Origin: Opitutia bacterium
GTDB taxonomy: Bacteria > Verrucomicrobiota > Verrucomicrobiia > Opitutales > Opitutaceae
DNA length: 5,143 nt
Reading direction: 5' to 3'
NCBI GenBank assembly: GCA_003157575.1
Contig: PMKA01000122.1
Coordinates: 16,260 to 21,402, forward strand
Part shown: positions 3,414-5,143 of the stretch, piece by piece
How positions within the stretch are numbered: the stretch's first letter is position 1
Layout: each line of letters begins with the position of its first letter
Program-made: the position numbers and the translations under genes
The notes under the pieces: generated by a model
Seen by the model: only the letters and a program-made list of their open reading frames with translations
Databases searched by the model: none
Told to the model about the DNA's origin: nothing

Positions 3414-5143
3414 CGCCCGGCGCTTTGCTGGAGCGCCGCCATCAGCGCCTGCCGGGCCAAAGGATCGTCGGGCGAAAGACGCAACTCCTCCCGGAAGGCT
3501 GCGGCGGCGGCCTGCATGTCCCCCGACCGATACCGGCTCACACCCAGAGCGTGCCATCCGGGCGCATAGTCCGGCCTCAAGCGCTGCGCCTCTTCATACT
3601 GGGCGATCGCATCGCTGAGCCGGCCCGGAATCATCGACAGGGCGCATCCAAGATTGAAATGCACCTCGGGAGCATCCGGCTTCAGGCGCAGCGCCTCTTC
3701 GTACTGTGCGACCGCGTCATCGAGCCGGCCCGGAACCTTCGACAAGGTGATGCCCAGGTTGCCGTGCGCCTCAGGCGCCTCCGGATCAAGACGCAAGGCC
3801 TCCTCAAACTCGGCGATCGCATCGTTGAGCCGGCCCGGCATCTGCGCCAAGGCGTTGCCAAGGTTGTTGTGCCCCGCGGCCGACCCAGGATCCAGCCGCA
3901 GCGCCTTTTCATGTTCGGCGACCGCGTCGTTGAGCCGGCCCGGAATCTGCGCCCAGGCGTTGCCCAGGTTGAAATGCGCCTCCGGAAGATCGGGATCCAG
4001 TCGCAACGCCTCTTCATACTCGGCAATCGCATCGCCGAGCCGGCCCGGAATTCTGGCCCATGCTTTGCCCAGATTGAGATGCCCCTCGGCAAGATCGGGA
4101 TCCAGTCGCAGCGCCTCTTCATACTCGGCAATCGCATCGTCGAGCCGGCCCGGCATCTGCGATAACACGAAGCCGAGATTGTTGTGCGCCCGCTCGTTCC
4201 GCGGCCGCTTTGCAGCCGTATCTTTCCAGAGGGTCATCACGCTGCAATAGTCTTCGTTGCGCCGCGCCGTGAGCAGGCCGAGCCCCAGCGCCAGCGCCGT
4301 GAACACAATCCAGCCTCGCCGTCTGGCCAAAGCGGAGATTCCCAGCGCGGCGAGTGTCGTCACCACCGCCAGTGACAGATACATGCGGTGCTCGGCCATC
4401 GTCTGGCTCGCCCCGGGCATCACGCAGGTCGGGGCCAGGATCGCGAAAAACCACGCGCCCGCAAAACCCCACGCCGGCCAACGCCGGAGTGCGATCACCG
4501 TTCCGACAAACAGCATCCCGAGCAACACGGCTTGCGGCCAGACATCGGCGGAACGCTCAACGACACGCGGGCCATAATCGAACACCAGCGGATGAGGCCA
4601 TGCCGAAAGCCGCAGATAGCGGGCGACCGCCCCGAACTGGGTCTGCCAATACTCCAACGGCGTCACCCCGACCTTCAGGCCGAACGAGCCGTTGCGATTC
4701 CATCCGGCGCCCGCCACCAAAACAGCCAGCAGCACCCAGCTCGCCGAAAGCGCAAGGTACAGCCCGCGACGACGACGCCAGGCCGCCTGGAATGAACCCG
4801 CAATGAAGGTCCGGTCGTAGAGGAGCACAATCAAAGGCGCGGACACCATCACTTCCTTCGTGGCCGCCCCAACCAGGCAGGCCGCCGCACAGAGCACGAA
4901 CCAAAGGCGATGGTGTGCAACCTCCGGCTGGCCGCGGCTCTCAAGATCCGCCGGAAGCTGCGCAGGCTTGCCCTCGCCGTTTCTGCGGAGCTTCCCGGCC
5001 TGTTTTTCCGCCAGTCTGGAGAACTGCTCCCGGCTTTGGCCGTCCCCCTCCGCGCCCCGGATAAAGCAATACAGGGTGAGCAGATAGAAGAGCCCCATGA
5101 GCGACTCGGCTCGCTGGACGATGTAGGTCACCGACTCGGTCTG
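3410..5143 (-). CDS. GT-C/TMTC-like membrane protein with C-terminal TPR array (5' end outside window)
   Basis: The minus-strand frame is open to the window edge (577 visible residues beginning QTESVTYIVQRAES), so the true start lies to the right; the GTG at 5131 is an internal valine. The N-terminal half is a polytopic membrane domain with hydrophobic segments at about 15-29, 81-108, 127-147, 203-219, 225-240, 255-272 and 278-292. Motifs typical of bacterial PMT/TMTC-like GT-C proteins are YLRLSAWPHPLVFDYG (176-191), AWFFAILAPT (230-239) and EHRMYLSLA (251-259). A hydrophilic insert (about 31-77) separates the first two membrane segments. Residues 319-562 are seven TPR units, the first six exactly 35 residues, ending in a short tail. 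GT-C proteins use lipid-linked sugars to glycosylate proteins; eukaryotic TMTCs transfer O-mannose. Enzymatic function here is inference, since the usual N-terminal acidic loop motif is outside the window. Confidence 0.85.
   Translation of the reverse strand, partial: QTESVTYIVQRAESLMGLFYLLTLYCFIRGAEGDGQSREQFSRLAEKQAGKLRRNGEGKPAQLPADLESRGQPEVAHHRLWFVLCAAACLVGAATKEVMVSAPLIVLLYDRTFIAGSFQAAWRRRRGLYLALSASWVLLAVLVAGAGWNRNGSFGLKVGVTPLEYWQTQFGAVARYLRLSAWPHPLVFDYGPRVVERSADVWPQAVLLGMLFVGTVIALRRWPAWGFAGAWFFAILAPTCVMPGASQTMAEHRMYLSLAVVTTLAALGISALARRRGWIVFTALALGLGLLTARRNEDYCSVMTLWKDTAAKRPRNERAHNNLGFVLSQMPGRLDDAIAEYEEALRLDPDLAEGHLNLGKAWARIPGRLGDAIAEYEEALRLDPDLPEAHFNLGNAWAQIPGRLNDAVAEHEKALRLDPGSAAGHNNLGNALAQMPGRLNDAIAEFEEALRLDPEAPEAHGNLGITLSKVPGRLDDAVAQYEEALRLKPDAPEVHFNLGCALSMIPGRLSDAIAQYEEAQRLRPDYAPGWHALGVSRYRSGDMQAAAAAFREELRLSPDDPLARQALMAALQQSAGR
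3560..4189 (-). repeat. six tandem 105-bp units encoding 35-residue TPRs
   Basis: Within the TPR gene the plus-strand 12-mer GAGCCGGCCCGG recurs at 3617, 3722, 3827, 3932, 4037 and 4142, exactly 105 bases apart each time and identical in all six copies. It encodes the invariant PGRL turn. Each unit reads roughly AHxNLGxAxAxxPGRL then xDAIAEYEEALRLDPD. A seventh, 34-residue unit lacking PGRL follows at 3458-3559. The constant period and DNA-level identity indicate expansion by tandem duplication. Confidence 0.9.

Noticed and set aside
2259..3557. Minus-strand open frame of 432 residues opposite aroE
   Set aside because: It covers aroE, whose motifs are intact on the plus strand, and also overlaps the end of the TPR gene. 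No family resemblance was seen; GC-rich codon bias explains the lack of stops.
3425..4165. Plus-strand repetitive open frame opposite the TPR array
   Set aside because: Its apparent repeats are only the reverse reading of the 105-bp TPR units.
3560..4189. Regularly spaced identical 12-mers as a CRISPR-like array
   Set aside because: The period is 105 bases, the intervening DNA is also similar between units, and the units translate into TPRs.

Overview
The window is GC-rich bacterial chromosome with four genes that can be named by family. The protein styles point to Verrucomicrobiota, probably Opitutaceae or close relatives. The clues are a membrane protein with a visible N-terminal QTESVTYIVQRAES segment followed by 35-residue TPR units of the 'PGRLxDAIAEYEEALRLDP' type, and the form of the AroE and YggS proteins. 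This placement is inference from recalled family style and was not searched.

Layout, left to right. The first 89 bases are the reversed 5' end of a LysR-type regulator, cut by the window edge. A short AT-richer divergent region (90-160) separates it from yggS (161-853, PLP homeostasis protein). Hairpins and a short T-run follow yggS. Next is a SirB1-family transglutaminase-like protein (1016-1882, GTG start). A 544-base region with no credible gene follows (1883-2426), then aroE (shikimate dehydrogenase, TTG start, ending at 3386). A GT-C/TMTC-like membrane protein with a C-terminal TPR array converges on aroE from the opposite strand (3410 to beyond 5143). A hairpin that overlaps the membrane protein's stop codon separates the two.

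The genes do not form an obvious pathway. LysR/yggS is a divergent pair. yggS and the SirB1-like gene are co-directional but separated by about 160 bases with terminator-like structure. aroE is separate housekeeping metabolism. The TPR membrane protein belongs to a transcription unit entering from the right.

The most unusual part is 1881-2224. It is a mosaic of nested and overlapping inverted repeats: 11-bp arms, 30-bp arms (26/30 matching), 28-bp arms (25/28 matching), and TGTAGGG/CCCTACA motifs. It also holds an internal near-perfect direct repeat. It encodes no convincing protein and looks like a non-autonomous mobile or REP/MITE-like element, or a composite of several insertions. Short exact segments of it recur in the other two intergenic regions, which suggests a dispersed repeat family. 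No CRISPR array, rRNA or tRNA was seen.
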